From Streptacidiphilus rugosus AM-16 (GTDB lineage Bacteria > Actinomycetota > Actinomycetes > Streptomycetales > Streptomycetaceae), in assembly GCF_000744655.1 (NCBI RefSeq), contig NZ_JQMJ01000004.1:930001-994000 (forward strand): a stretch of DNA of 64,000 nt, in the 5' to 3' direction. The notes beneath the pieces are model-generated. The model was not told the DNA's origin, made no database searches, and was given only the letters and a program-made list of their open reading frames with translations. The first letter of the stretch is position 1; the number at the start of each line of letters is the position of its first letter. The position numbers and the translations under genes were made by a program. This document shows positions 57,256 through 64,000 of this stretch, in pieces.

Positions 57256-57310
57256 GGCAGGACTGCCTTTCGTGCGACGAGGTGAACGGAACGGTGAGAA
57301 CGAGCGGGGG

Positions 57311-58501
57311 TCAGGCCGGTCGCGCCAGGCCGCCGGTGGCGCCCTGCGCCGCGCGGCGTTCCCGGAAAGCCAGCCAGAGCACCGCGAGGCCCTCGCCCAC
57401 GGCCAGGGCCGTCAGGGTGAAGGAGTCCAGTTGCGCGGCCGTCGAGACGTGTCCGGAGAAGCGGTGCCAGATGTCGTGCGCGAAGCGGGCGAAGGTCGGC
57501 ACCAGTACGCCGAGGAACATGGCGAGCGTGAAGGTGTAGCCGACGAGCATCAGCCAGGAGTACCAGCGCGCGGCCCGCAGGTCGGCAGCGCCGTGGCGGG
57601 ACAGGTCGACGGGCGGGCGCCGACCGGTGATCCGGCGGAACCGGTTGCGGAGCAGGTCCGCCGAGGCGGCGTGCAGGTCCTGGCAGCCCAGCACCGTGAC
57701 GAGCAGCACGTAGACGTCGGTGCGGAGGTAGAAGAATCCCTGCCAGGCGATACGCAGCACCGTCGCGTAGGACAGCGCCAGGCAGAGCGGAGCGACCACG
57801 CCGCCGGTTCGCCAGGTCAGGTCGGCGACCAGCGTGAGCACGTCCACCGCCAGCAGGTCGGCGAGAACGCCGGCGAGAATGGGCAGGTACCGGCGGCGGC
57901 GCGGCACGGTGACCAGTCCGTCGAGGGAGGTCTCCAGCACCAGATAGGTGAGGCGGCGTGCGACCGACAGCCGGGAGCGCAGGCCCAGCCGGCGACCGGC
58001 CAGGGCGTGGAAGGCCTCGTGCAGGGCCATCAGCGGTGCCTGACCGGCGAACAGCATCAGGACGATCAGGGAGTAGTACGGGGTGAAGAAGAGGTGGTCG
58101 GTGCGCGGCAGCAGCCGCGGCGACCTGATCGTCTCGACGAGCGCGGCGACCGTGAGCGCGGCGTAGGCGGCCATCGCCGGCCGGCTGAACAGCGCGGTCC
58201 CGAGCCGCTGCCAGCGCACTGGGGCGACCTCGCCGGGTTCAGGCGCGTCGGCCTCCCGCACGAAGCCGAGCTCCCGCAGTCCGTCGAGCAGGTCGGCGAT
58301 GTCGACGTCCTCGCCGTACTCCTGCCGGTAGCGCTGCGCCGCCTCGCGGGGGGTGAGCCCGTCCCCGAGCATCCGCACCAGGGCGGCGCCGTCCGGCGGG
58401 AGCACCGCGTAGGTCTCCGTGGCGGCACAGCCGACGGTGACCTCGTCTCCCTCCTCCAGATACACCAGCTGATGGAGCGCCACCGGCTCGTCCAGCGTCA
58501 C
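57311..58501 (-). CDS. PqqD-like/M50-like membrane metalloprotease
   Basis: A 396-aa membrane protein starts at GTG 58499-58501 with GGAAGGA upstream. Residues 1-85 form a PqqD-type RiPP recognition element (VALHQLVYLEEGDEVTVGCA, LVRMLGDGLTPREAAQRYRQ, LLDGLRELGFV). Then several transmembrane helices (AAYAALTVAALVE, YYSLIVLMLFAGQAPLMAL) carry the zinc motif HEAFH (His161-Glu162-His165), and a second membrane acidic motif (LAGVLADLLAVDVLTL) could give the third ligand. This is site-2-protease (M50)-like topology joined to a peptide-binding domain, and suggests cleavage or export of a precursor peptide. It lies 104 bp downstream of the 31-aa peptide gene. Confidence 0.84.
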   Translation of the reverse strand: MTLDEPVALHQLVYLEEGDEVTVGCAATETYAVLPPDGAALVRMLGDGLTPREAAQRYRQEYGEDVDIADLLDGLRELGFVREADAPEPGEVAPVRWQRLGTALFSRPAMAAYAALTVAALVETIRSPRLLPRTDHLFFTPYYSLIVLMLFAGQAPLMALHEAFHALAGRRLGLRSRLSVARRLTYLVLETSLDGLVTVPRRRRYLPILAGVLADLLAVDVLTLVADLTWRTGGVVAPLCLALSYATVLRIAWQGFFYLRTDVYVLLVTVLGCQDLHAASADLLRNRFRRITGRRPPVDLSRHGAADLRAARWYSWLMLVGYTFTLAMFLGVLVPTFARFAHDIWHRFSGHVSTAAQLDSFTLTALAVGEGLAVLWLAFRERRAAQGATGGLARPA

Positions 58502-58548
58502 AGGGATCCTTCCAGAGCGTGCCGACGGGATGGACGGCCGAGACGGCC

Positions 58549-58587
58549 GGGTGCCGGCCACGGTGGAGACCGCTGCGGCCGGCACCC
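58549..58587 (-). promoter_or_regulatory. Attenuator-type hairpin between peptide and protease genes
   Basis: A perfect 11-bp inverted repeat (58549-58559 and 58577-58587) with a 17-nt loop sits 18 bp after the 31-aa gene stop. Partial termination here would make peptide mRNA exceed protease mRNA, the usual arrangement in RiPP operons. Confidence 0.7.
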
Positions 58588-58605
58588 TCACCCGTCGGGG
58601 TGTGA

Positions 58606-58701
58606 TCAGTTGGGCTGGACGCACGTCCACGGGAAGTACAGCGGGCGCGCCGCGGTGGTGAGGCGAACCGGACCAGCCTTGCGGAGACCGATCTTCTTCA
58701 T
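58606..58701 (-). CDS. 31-aa basic peptide gene (candidate precursor)
   Basis: ATG 58699-58701, 8 nt after an AGGAG box, encodes MKKIGLRKAGPVRLTTAARP followed by LYFPWTCVQPN. It has a basic Lys/Arg-rich N-terminal half suited to be a leader, and an aromatic C-terminal half with one Cys, Pro, Tyr, Phe and Trp. No signal peptide or known RiPP class motif is present. Direct linkage to a gene with a PqqD-type recognition element and an M50-like metalloprotease, plus a private promoter, a hairpin after it and the small size, argue for a modified or processed peptide. Its mature form is unknown. Confidence 0.75.
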   Translation of the reverse strand: MKKIGLRKAGPVRLTTAARPLYFPWTCVQPN

Positions 58702-58796
58702 GGCTTTCTCCTTTCGGTGGACAGGAGTGCAATTCCAGAAATAGGCACGGAGAAAGACAAAGAAAATCCCCCGCGCATATTCCTGTGGACATGCCA

Positions 58797-58825
58797 ATCA
58801 TGGTGAAGGCGGCGTGAACTGTCAA
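58797..58825 (-). promoter_or_regulatory. Promoter of the 31-aa peptide gene
   Basis: On the minus strand, a perfect TTGACA (-35; 58825 to 58820), 17-nt spacer and CATGAT (-10; 58802 to 58797). Transcription should start near 58790, leaving a 5' leader of about 90 nt. A weak palindrome (CCGGC...GCCGG, 58885-58900) lies further upstream in the AT-richer spacer. Confidence 0.72.
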
Positions 58826-59063
58826 TAGCACAAGGGTTGTCGACACTCAGCCGATCTATTCCGACCCCACCCCAGGCAGTGAAACCGGCGATATTGCCGG
58901 TCGAATTCGATTTTGCCGATCGTTATTGCCGCCGCATTACCGGCCCTGCCGTGTTTAACCGCAGCCGACCGCCGGAAAGCTTGCCGCGACGGCGGTTCCC
59001 TGGCCGAGGCCGCGCTCCCGACCAGGCCACGAGCCGTCCGCGAGCGCCGCGTCGGCAACGAAG

Positions 59064-59093
59064 GGCCCCGACGCCGTGCCCGGCGTCGGGGCC
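59064..59093 (-). terminator. Terminator after the acidic peptide gene
   Basis: A perfect 12-bp inverted repeat (59064-59075 and 59082-59093) with a 6-nt loop, 28 bp beyond the stop of the 44-aa gene. It separates that gene from the 31-aa peptide unit. The rest of 58702-59120 is intergenic spacer with reduced GC. Confidence 0.8.
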
Positions 59094-59120
59094 TTGTCAC
59101 GCCCTCTGGGGCGCAGGTGA

Positions 59121-59255
59121 CTACTCGTCCGTCAGGACGTCGTCCAGGTCGGCGAGGAACTCGTCACCGAAGCCGAATCCTCCGTCGGACTCCTCGACCG
59201 TGTTGTAGTCGTCGTCGAAGTCCTGGTCCTGCGGGGTGATGCCGTTCTGCGGCAT
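59121..59255 (-). CDS. 44-aa acidic peptide gene
   Basis: ATG 59253-59255, 7 nt after AAGGAG, encodes MPQNGITPQDQDFDDDYNTV then EESDGGFGFGDEFLADLDDV and LTDE. It is strongly acidic and ends in a Gly/Phe-rich stretch and a Leu/Asp helix. No cysteines; no signal peptide. Small acidic peptides accompany several actinobacterial RiPP systems, but no class motif is clear, so it may be a second precursor or a charge-opposite partner of the basic 31-aa peptide. It ends at a strong terminator. Confidence 0.72.
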   Translation of the reverse strand: MPQNGITPQDQDFDDDYNTVEESDGGFGFGDEFLADLDDVLTDE

Positions 59256-59407
59256 GACGCACTCCTTCGTCTCAGATCGTGGGTGCGCGCTCAGCTCAGC
59301 AAAGACCCCGGGCGGCTGCCCGTCCTCGCATCCGATCGGGTGAACCACGCTGCGTGCCCGCGCGCGGTCCGGCAGCCGCCGCGGACGACAGGGCCCGCCT
59401 CTGCCGG

Positions 59408-61501
59408 TCAGCTGCGCGCGGGCTGTGCGGTCTCCTGTTGCCAGAGGAGTTCGGTCAGACGCTCGACGCCCTTGGCCAGGTGGCGGCGGTAGGTGCTCAT
59501 CGGGAGCGCGAGGATCTCGGCGGCGCGCTGCTGGCTCGGCGCGGGCTGCAGGTAGGTGTGGTGCAGGGCCCGGTAGGCGTTGCGGTCCAGCGGTGACGCG
59601 CGCAGCCGTCCGGCGGCGTCCAGGAGCACCGTGCGGAGCGCGTCCGCGTCCTGAGCGGGGTCGTCCGCGGCCCCGCCGACGTGGTCGGCCAGCAACCGCG
59701 AGTGCAGCAGGGGTGTGTCGCTCAGGCCGCCCGCGCGGCCGAGGCCGCGCAGCGCCAGCCGGACGGCGGCCGCGAAGTCCTCGTGCGAGAGCAGCCTGGT
59801 GGCCGGCGGGGCCTCCGGCGCGGTGACCGAGCCCGGGTCGTCCGCCTCCTGACGGGCGGTGAGCAGGCTGAGCCAGGTCAGCGGCGGGGTGCGCCGCCAG
59901 TCGTGCACGAAGACGCCGAACCGGTGGGCGTCGGTGGTGAAGTCGGCCTGCGGCAGGCGGACGAAGTCGGCGTAGCCGCAACCGGGTTGCCAGCTCTCCG
60001 GATCGGAGAAGGCCAGCAGGGTCAGGGCCGGCCTGTTGCGGACCAGGGAGCGGTGGGTCAGCGTCAGCGTGATCAGCAGTTGCACGGGCGAGGGCGCCTG
60101 ATAGCGGTCGCGGCTCATCCAGTGCCGCACCAGCAGGGCGTGCTCGCCGGGCCGCAGGTCGCCGCCGTCGGGGTCGCACAGCCAGGCGCGCGCGGCGGTC
60201 ACGGCCGGATCGCTCGGCGCGGCGGCGTCGGGAGGCAGCCCGGTACCGTCGAAGGCTGCGTCGAGCGTGAGCGCGGCGCAGAACCCCTCGATCCGGCCAC
60301 CGGGTTCGGCCACGACCAGCACCTCGGTGCCGGGGCGGGCGCACCACGCCCGCAGCAGCTCGGCGGACTCGGGGCCCTCCTGGCGTCGCGTCATGGCGCG
60401 CAGCTGCGACTGGTCCGCCGCCGTGGCCGGGCGGACGGCGAGGCGCTCCAGCCAAGGGGCGGCGAGTGCCCCGCCGGACGCGACGCCGTCGGGGAGCGGG
60501 GCGAGCAGGGTCGCGACGGCCGGGTTGTCGCGGTGCAGGAAGGCGAAGTCGCTCAGCACCGCCTGCTGTCGGGCGAGGTCGCCGCGGTCGAAGAACTGCT
60601 GGTAGTAGCCGGCCGCGCGACGGCCGAGCTCGCGGTGGCGGTCCGGGTCGCGCCAGCGCAGTTCGGCGTCGAGGGCCCGGCGGACCAGGTCGTGCGGGGC
60701 CAGCCCCAGACGCCCGGCGTGCATCGCCGACAGCTCGCGCAGCCAGTCGAACACCTCGCGGGCGTCGGGCACCTGGAGCAGGTGGGCCAGCAGCGGCTCG
60801 GTGGTGACCAGGACCTGGGAGCTCGCCTCCAGCGCGAGACGGTGCCCCGGGGTGGGCACGTGCTCCAGCAGCCGGGCCAGCAGCTCGTGGACCACCCGCG
60901 GGGAGCCGGTCAGCTGGGTGGGACCCGATCCGGACTGGTGCCACAGATCGGCGGCCAGCGCGAGGGCCAGGGGGTGGCCGCCTGCGGCTTCGAGGATCCG
61001 GTCGTGCTCGGCGGCCGGCACCTGCCGGAGCCGCAGCAATTCGTGGCTGTCCTCCCGGTCCAGCGGGCCGAGCGGCATGGAGTGGAGCAGCCCCTGCCAG
61101 GCGGGATCGACCCGCCAGGCCAGCGGCGGCAGCTCCCGGTCGGCCAGCACGAGGAGCGTGTCGTCCGGCAGCGTCGGCAGCAGTCGCTCGCACAGGGCCG
61201 CCGCGTCGGTGACGCCCGGACGGCCGACGTCCAGGAGCAGCAACTGGCCCTTCCCGGTGGGCAGCGGTTCGGGGCCGGGGCGGTCCGGCGCGAGCCAGAC
61301 CACGGTCCGCCCGGCCGCGGCGCCCAGGGCCGCGAACCGGTGCAGCAGCACGCTCTTGCCGATCCCGCCCGGCCCGTGCAGGTGGACCACCGCTCCGGTC
61401 GACCGCTGCAGCAGCTCCTGGAAGGCCCCGCACTGCGCCTGCCGTCCGGCGAACCGCTGGTCGCGCCGTCGGGCGAGCTGGTCCCCCAACCGTCCCGTCA
61501 C
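59408..61501 (-). CDS. ATPase-GNAT-HTH multidomain regulator of the peptide cassette
   Basis: A 697-aa protein; GTG 61499-61501 is taken because upstream sequence is Arg/Gly-rich without coding character. Walker A GPGGIGKS at residues 43-50 begins an AAA/STAND-type NTPase (about 20-330; QLLLLDVGRPG, LLVLADRELPPLAW). Residues about 345-560 contain a GNAT-like segment (LRAMTRRQEGPESAELLRAW, EVLVVAEPGGRIEGFCAALT). The C-terminus holds a helix-turn-helix (RAAEILALPMSTYRRHLAKG). STAND regulators with sensor and HTH domains switch on peptide or antibiotic genes, and it is upstream of, and on the same strand as, the peptide genes. The signal is unknown. Confidence 0.82.
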   Translation of the reverse strand: MTGRLGDQLARRRDQRFAGRQAQCGAFQELLQRSTGAVVHLHGPGGIGKSVLLHRFAALGAAAGRTVVWLAPDRPGPEPLPTGKGQLLLLDVGRPGVTDAAALCERLLPTLPDDTLLVLADRELPPLAWRVDPAWQGLLHSMPLGPLDREDSHELLRLRQVPAAEHDRILEAAGGHPLALALAADLWHQSGSGPTQLTGSPRVVHELLARLLEHVPTPGHRLALEASSQVLVTTEPLLAHLLQVPDAREVFDWLRELSAMHAGRLGLAPHDLVRRALDAELRWRDPDRHRELGRRAAGYYQQFFDRGDLARQQAVLSDFAFLHRDNPAVATLLAPLPDGVASGGALAAPWLERLAVRPATAADQSQLRAMTRRQEGPESAELLRAWCARPGTEVLVVAEPGGRIEGFCAALTLDAAFDGTGLPPDAAAPSDPAVTAARAWLCDPDGGDLRPGEHALLVRHWMSRDRYQAPSPVQLLITLTLTHRSLVRNRPALTLLAFSDPESWQPGCGYADFVRLPQADFTTDAHRFGVFVHDWRRTPPLTWLSLLTARQEADDPGSVTAPEAPPATRLLSHEDFAAAVRLALRGLGRAGGLSDTPLLHSRLLADHVGGAADDPAQDADALRTVLLDAAGRLRASPLDRNAYRALHHTYLQPAPSQQRAAEILALPMSTYRRHLAKGVERLTELLWQQETAQPARS

Positions 61502-61768
61502 CCTGCCCCCACTCCCCCGGCGGCCGCACCCGACGGCACGTGCACGCCAGCAGTCTCCGGAGCGTCGCAGGCCGCAGTCAACCAGCGCACGGAGGCACAC
61601 GGGTCGCGGACGCGAAGTGGGCACAACGGACACGGAACGGCTGCGGATCGGACCGGAGCTGATCTGTCGAGTGGTCAGGCGGCGCGCCTACCTTCAAGGC
61701 ATCGCAACGGACCGACCAGGCAGAACGCCCGGTTCGCAGCCGTTCTCCACGCATCGGAGGGATCCGCC

Positions 61769-62176
61769 ATGGCACTCGCCAAGAACCGCCGCGCCACCCG
61801 TCTCGCCACCGTGCTCACCACCGCCGCCCTCAGCGCCACCGGCCTGCTCGTCGCCGCCGGCAGCGCCTCCGCGAACCAGTTCTACGGCGGCACGCTCCAC
61901 CCGGGCGAGCAGCACTGCGTCCAGCAGTACGCCGGCTACCAGGTCCGCGGCGACGGCCAGGCCACCGGCCAGGGCGCCAAGTTCAAGATCCAGTTCAACG
62001 GCGCGACCGTCCCCGGCACCGGCTCCCCCGGGCTGGTCTCCGCCTGGGCCGCGGAACTGCGCACCAGCCTCCACACCTTCCCCGGCGCCGGCTACTACAC
62101 CGCCTGCGTCACCAACAACGGCACCACCGACACCAACGTCCGCCTGCAGCTGCGCACCGACGCCGAGTTCAGCTGA
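61769..62176 (+). CDS. Small secreted protein
   Basis: A 135-aa exported protein starts at ATG 61769 after GGAGGGA. Signal peptide: residues 1-35 (ATRLATVLTTAALSATGLLV to SASA). The mature domain of about 100 residues has two Cys (EQHCVQQY and YTACVTNNG) and a beta-rich look (GGTLHPGEQHCVQQYAGYQV, KFKIQFNGATVPG). No family recognised; possibly a small surface or binding protein. A bidirectional terminator follows it. Confidence 0.75.
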   Translation: MALAKNRRATRLATVLTTAALSATGLLVAAGSASANQFYGGTLHPGEQHCVQQYAGYQVRGDGQATGQGAKFKIQFNGATVPGTGSPGLVSAWAAELRTSLHTFPGAGYYTACVTNNGTTDTNVRLQLRTDAEFS

Positions 62177-62228
62177 CCGGTTCACGCCCCGGTGACCGGT
62201 TCTCGCCACCGGCCCGGGCCGGGAACGG

Positions 62229-62263
62229 CCGCAGCGGTAGCGCCCGGGTCGCTACCGCTGCGG
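62229..62263. terminator. Bidirectional terminator between convergent genes
   Basis: A perfect 14-bp inverted repeat (62229-62242 and 62250-62263) with a 7-nt loop lies between the secreted protein stop and the SnoaL-like protein stop. Confidence 0.85.
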
Positions 62264-62275
62264 GGTCCTTGAGGG

Positions 62276-62683
62276 TCAGTCGTCGAGGAACAGCGCGGCG
62301 ACCTGAGCGGTGTCCTCGGTGCCCCGGTAGCGGACGATCAGCCCGTCTCGCAGCGTGAAGTGGTGGTGCAGGTCCATGGTCACCATGCGGCCGCCGGTCC
62401 GGTGCCGGGCGCGGCAGCGCACCACGGTCAGCACGTCGTCGCCGCTGGCCGCGTACACCAGCGGGGTGAACTCCTCGACGTCCATCGCGGTCGCGAACTC
62501 CCCGAAGAAGGCGGCGACCTCGGCCTTGCCGATGCGCGTCCCGTACCAGGGCGCGGCGGTCGTGGTGGTCTCCACGCCCCAGTCCACGCCCTCGCTGAGC
62601 GCCGCGAGGATGCCGTCCGCGTCGCCCTTGAGGAACGACTCGTAGCACGCGGTGATGATCTCGATGTTGGTGTCCGTGGTCAT
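62276..62683 (-). CDS. SnoaL-like (NTF2 superfamily) protein
   Basis: A 135-aa protein starts at ATG 62681-62683 (MTTDTNIEIITACYESFLKG). The cone-shaped NTF2/ketosteroid-isomerase fold is indicated by ITACYESFLKGDADGILAAL, VDWGVETTTTAAPWYGTRIG and the strands VLTVVRCRARHRTGGRMVTM, DLHHHFTLRDGLIVRYR. Members include polyketide cyclases and isomerases, but the catalytic Asp/His cannot be assigned here. It stands alone and faces the secreted protein gene. Confidence 0.87.
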   Translation of the reverse strand: MTTDTNIEIITACYESFLKGDADGILAALSEGVDWGVETTTTAAPWYGTRIGKAEVAAFFGEFATAMDVEEFTPLVYAASGDDVLTVVRCRARHRTGGRMVTMDLHHHFTLRDGLIVRYRGTEDTAQVAALFLDD

Positions 62684-63025
62684 GGGCGGCCGTCCTCCGT
62701 GTCGGGCGAGCGGCTCCCGCGGCGTCGGAGCGGGGCTTCGACGACGCGGTGCCGAGCGGTGGCAAGCAGACTCCCGCCGGGCGGCCTCGCGGGGCAGAGC
62801 GCGCGCCGACCGCGCGCGCAGCACGTGTCCGGCACGTCCCGCTCCCGCGCGCGGGACGGCGCGCGCCGGATGCGCCGGTCGAGACCGTCCGTGCAGCTCA
62901 GGGGCCTTCTCGGTACCTCCGCACAACCGGGCCTGAGACCGGACGACGCGCTCCTGACAGCGGTCCTTCGGCGACTGTCAGTCCGTATCAGCGCTGTGTC
63001 AGCGGGCCCTGGGACGTTGACGGAC
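62684..63025. other. Divergent intergenic region with a dyad
   Basis: About 340 bp without a gene. CTGACAG (62954-62960) and CTGTCAG (62975-62981) form a 7-bp dyad with a 14-bp spacer and could bind a TetR-type or other dimeric regulator of the ABC gene. No promoter was identified with confidence. Confidence 0.45.
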
Positions 63026-64000
63026 ATGACGCGAATCGACAAGAACCCCGAATCCGGCCGCCCGGTGGCCGTGTCCGTCCGGGGGCTGGTCAAGCACTAC
63101 GGCGAGACCAAGGCGCTGGACGGGGTGGACCTGGACGTGCACGAGGGCACGGTCCTCGGTGTCCTCGGCCCGAACGGCGCCGGCAAGACCACCCTCGTCC
63201 GCTGCCTGTCCACCCTGATCACGCCGGACGCCGGCCACGCCGTCGTGGCCGGCTACGACGTGGTCCGCCAGCCCCGCCAGTTGCGCCGGGTGATAGGACT
63301 CACCGGCCAGTACGCCTCGGTCGACGAGAAGCTGTCCGGCCGGGAGAACCTGTACCTGATCGGCCGGCTGCTGGACCTGTCCCGCAAGGAGGCGCGCGCC
63401 CGCGCCGACGCGCTGCTGGAGCGCTTCTCGCTCACGGACGCCGCCACCCGGCCGGCCCGCACCTACTCCGGCGGCATGCGCCGCCGCCTCGACCTGGCCG
63501 CGTCGATGATCGGCCGCCCGCACGTCCTGTACCTGGACGAGCCGACCACCGGTCTCGACCCGCGCACCAGGAACGAGGTCTGGGACGAGGTGCGGAGCAT
63601 GGTGCGCGACGGCGTGACGGTGCTGCTCACCACCCAGTACATGGAGGAGGCCGAGCAGCTGGCCTCCGAGCTGACCGTCATCGACCGCGGCAAGGTCATC
63701 GCCAACGGCGGGATCGACGCCCTGAAGGCGAAGGTCGGCGGCCGCACCCTGCGGATCCGCCCGACCGACCCGCTGGAGCTGCACCCGCTGGTGACGGCGC
63801 TGGACGACCGCCGGCTGACCGGCCCCGACGCCGCCGTCCATACCGAGTCCGACGAGGTCGTGGTGCCGATCGTCAGCGACGACCAGCTGACCGCGGTCGT
63901 CGCCGAGGTCACCGCCCGCGGCATCACGATCGGCTCGATCTCCGTCGAGCTGCCCAGCCTGGACGAAGTGTTCCTCTCTCTCACCGGCCAGAAGGCGTCC
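63026..64000 (+). CDS. DrrA-like ABC transporter ATPase (runs off the window edge)
   Basis: From ATG 63026, 325 codons are open to the window end. Walker A GPNGAGKTT, the signature YSGGMRRRLDLA, Walker B VLYLDEPTTGLDP and the Q-loop-region LTGQYASVDEKLSGREN are all present. VLLTTQYMEEAEQL and the C-terminal SDEVVVPIVSDDQLTAVVAE to SLDEVFLSLTGQ are the daunorubicin-resistance type with DUF4162. The permease gene probably lies just outside the window. Such pairs export drugs; the substrate is unknown. Confidence 0.93.
   Translation, partial: MTRIDKNPESGRPVAVSVRGLVKHYGETKALDGVDLDVHEGTVLGVLGPNGAGKTTLVRCLSTLITPDAGHAVVAGYDVVRQPRQLRRVIGLTGQYASVDEKLSGRENLYLIGRLLDLSRKEARARADALLERFSLTDAATRPARTYSGGMRRRLDLAASMIGRPHVLYLDEPTTGLDPRTRNEVWDEVRSMVRDGVTVLLTTQYMEEAEQLASELTVIDRGKVIANGGIDALKAKVGGRTLRIRPTDPLELHPLVTALDDRRLTGPDAAVHTESDEVVVPIVSDDQLTAVVAEVTARGITIGSISVELPSLDEVFLSLTGQKAS

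Noticed and set aside
55057..57285. 742-codon rightward open frame opposite the TPR gene
   Set aside because: It is the mirror of the TPR gene, Val/Arg/Gly/Gln-rich with no domain, and crosses the terminator zone.
62954..63002. Third PafBC-type promoter upstream of the DrrA-like gene
   Set aside because: TGTCAGTC deviates at the last base, and no TAnnnT lies 8 nt behind it.

Overview
The window is very GC-rich, with strong third-position GC bias, dense gene packing, many GTG/TTG starts, GTGA/ATGA/TTGA overlaps and GGAGG-type ribosome binding sites. Gene content (DUF6296, DUF6879 plus Scr1/DUF5753 regulator, DUF4331, ECF sigma with SnoaL tail, sortase, many large secreted enzymes) points to a filamentous actinomycete of the Streptomycetaceae (Streptomyces, Kitasatospora or Streptacidiphilus). 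It looks like chromosomal accessory or arm DNA; I see no rRNA, tRNA, CRISPR array or replication origin.

Layout. 1-8.4 kb: an edge-truncated zinc-ribbon gene behind an SPFH/GYF protein, an IS5-type transposase remnant, a beta-lactamase-fold hydrolase, DUF4331, a squalene/phytoene synthase-like protein, a lipoprotein and a GNAT. 8.5-22.6 kb: a secretion-rich block with a PKD/Fn3 phosphoesterase (TTA codon near its start), an ABC exporter pair, two WXG100-like proteins divergent from a MerR regulator, a V8-like serine protease, a thermolysin-type M4 protease, a sortase, a serpin and a small secreted peptide. 23.0-29.2 kb: a coupled operon of a two-domain GNAT-like protein, a LuxE-like acyl-protein synthetase, a LuxC acyl reductase fused to a LuxE/PaaK-like domain, and a PaaK-like adenylate-forming protein. 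This looks like a bacterial-bioluminescence fatty-aldehyde module, but no luciferase genes are present. 29.3-36.7 kb: ordinary single genes (VOC, ABM, ECF sigma with divergent DHFR-like gene, CAP/SCP protein, NmrA-like protein).

36.8-50.8 kb: a divergent locus. To the right is a five-gene operon (DUF4132 protein, 1718-aa protein, MoxR AAA ATPase, DUF5682-VWA fusion, SWIM zinc-finger protein) that resembles the E. coli yehI/yehL/yehM/yehP/yehQ set. To the left is a coupled two-gene unit. Both promoters carry an exact match to the actinobacterial RecA-independent DNA-damage promoter (TGTCRGTG-N8-TAnnnT, read by PafBC), so the locus is predicted to be DNA-damage inducible. The DUF5682-VWA gene contains a tandem array of about 105 bp units.

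50.8-54.9 kb: decaying small mobile-element-type genes and a DUF6879/Scr1-type regulatory set whose flanking promoters share a GTGCAA-N4-GTGCAA direct repeat. 55.0-61.5 kb: a leftward peptide-type cassette with an ATPase/GNAT/HTH regulator, a 44-aa acidic peptide, a 31-aa basic peptide with its own TTGACA promoter, a PqqD-like/M50-like membrane metalloprotease downstream of a hairpin, and a TPR protein. It reads as an uncharacterised RiPP or signalling-peptide system. 61.7-64.0 kb: a small secreted protein, a SnoaL-like protein and an edge-truncated DrrA-type ABC ATPase.

The strongest candidates for undescribed biology are the luciferase-free LuxC/LuxE operon, the 55-61 kb peptide cassette, and the damage-promoter-controlled MoxR/VWA/SWIM operon.
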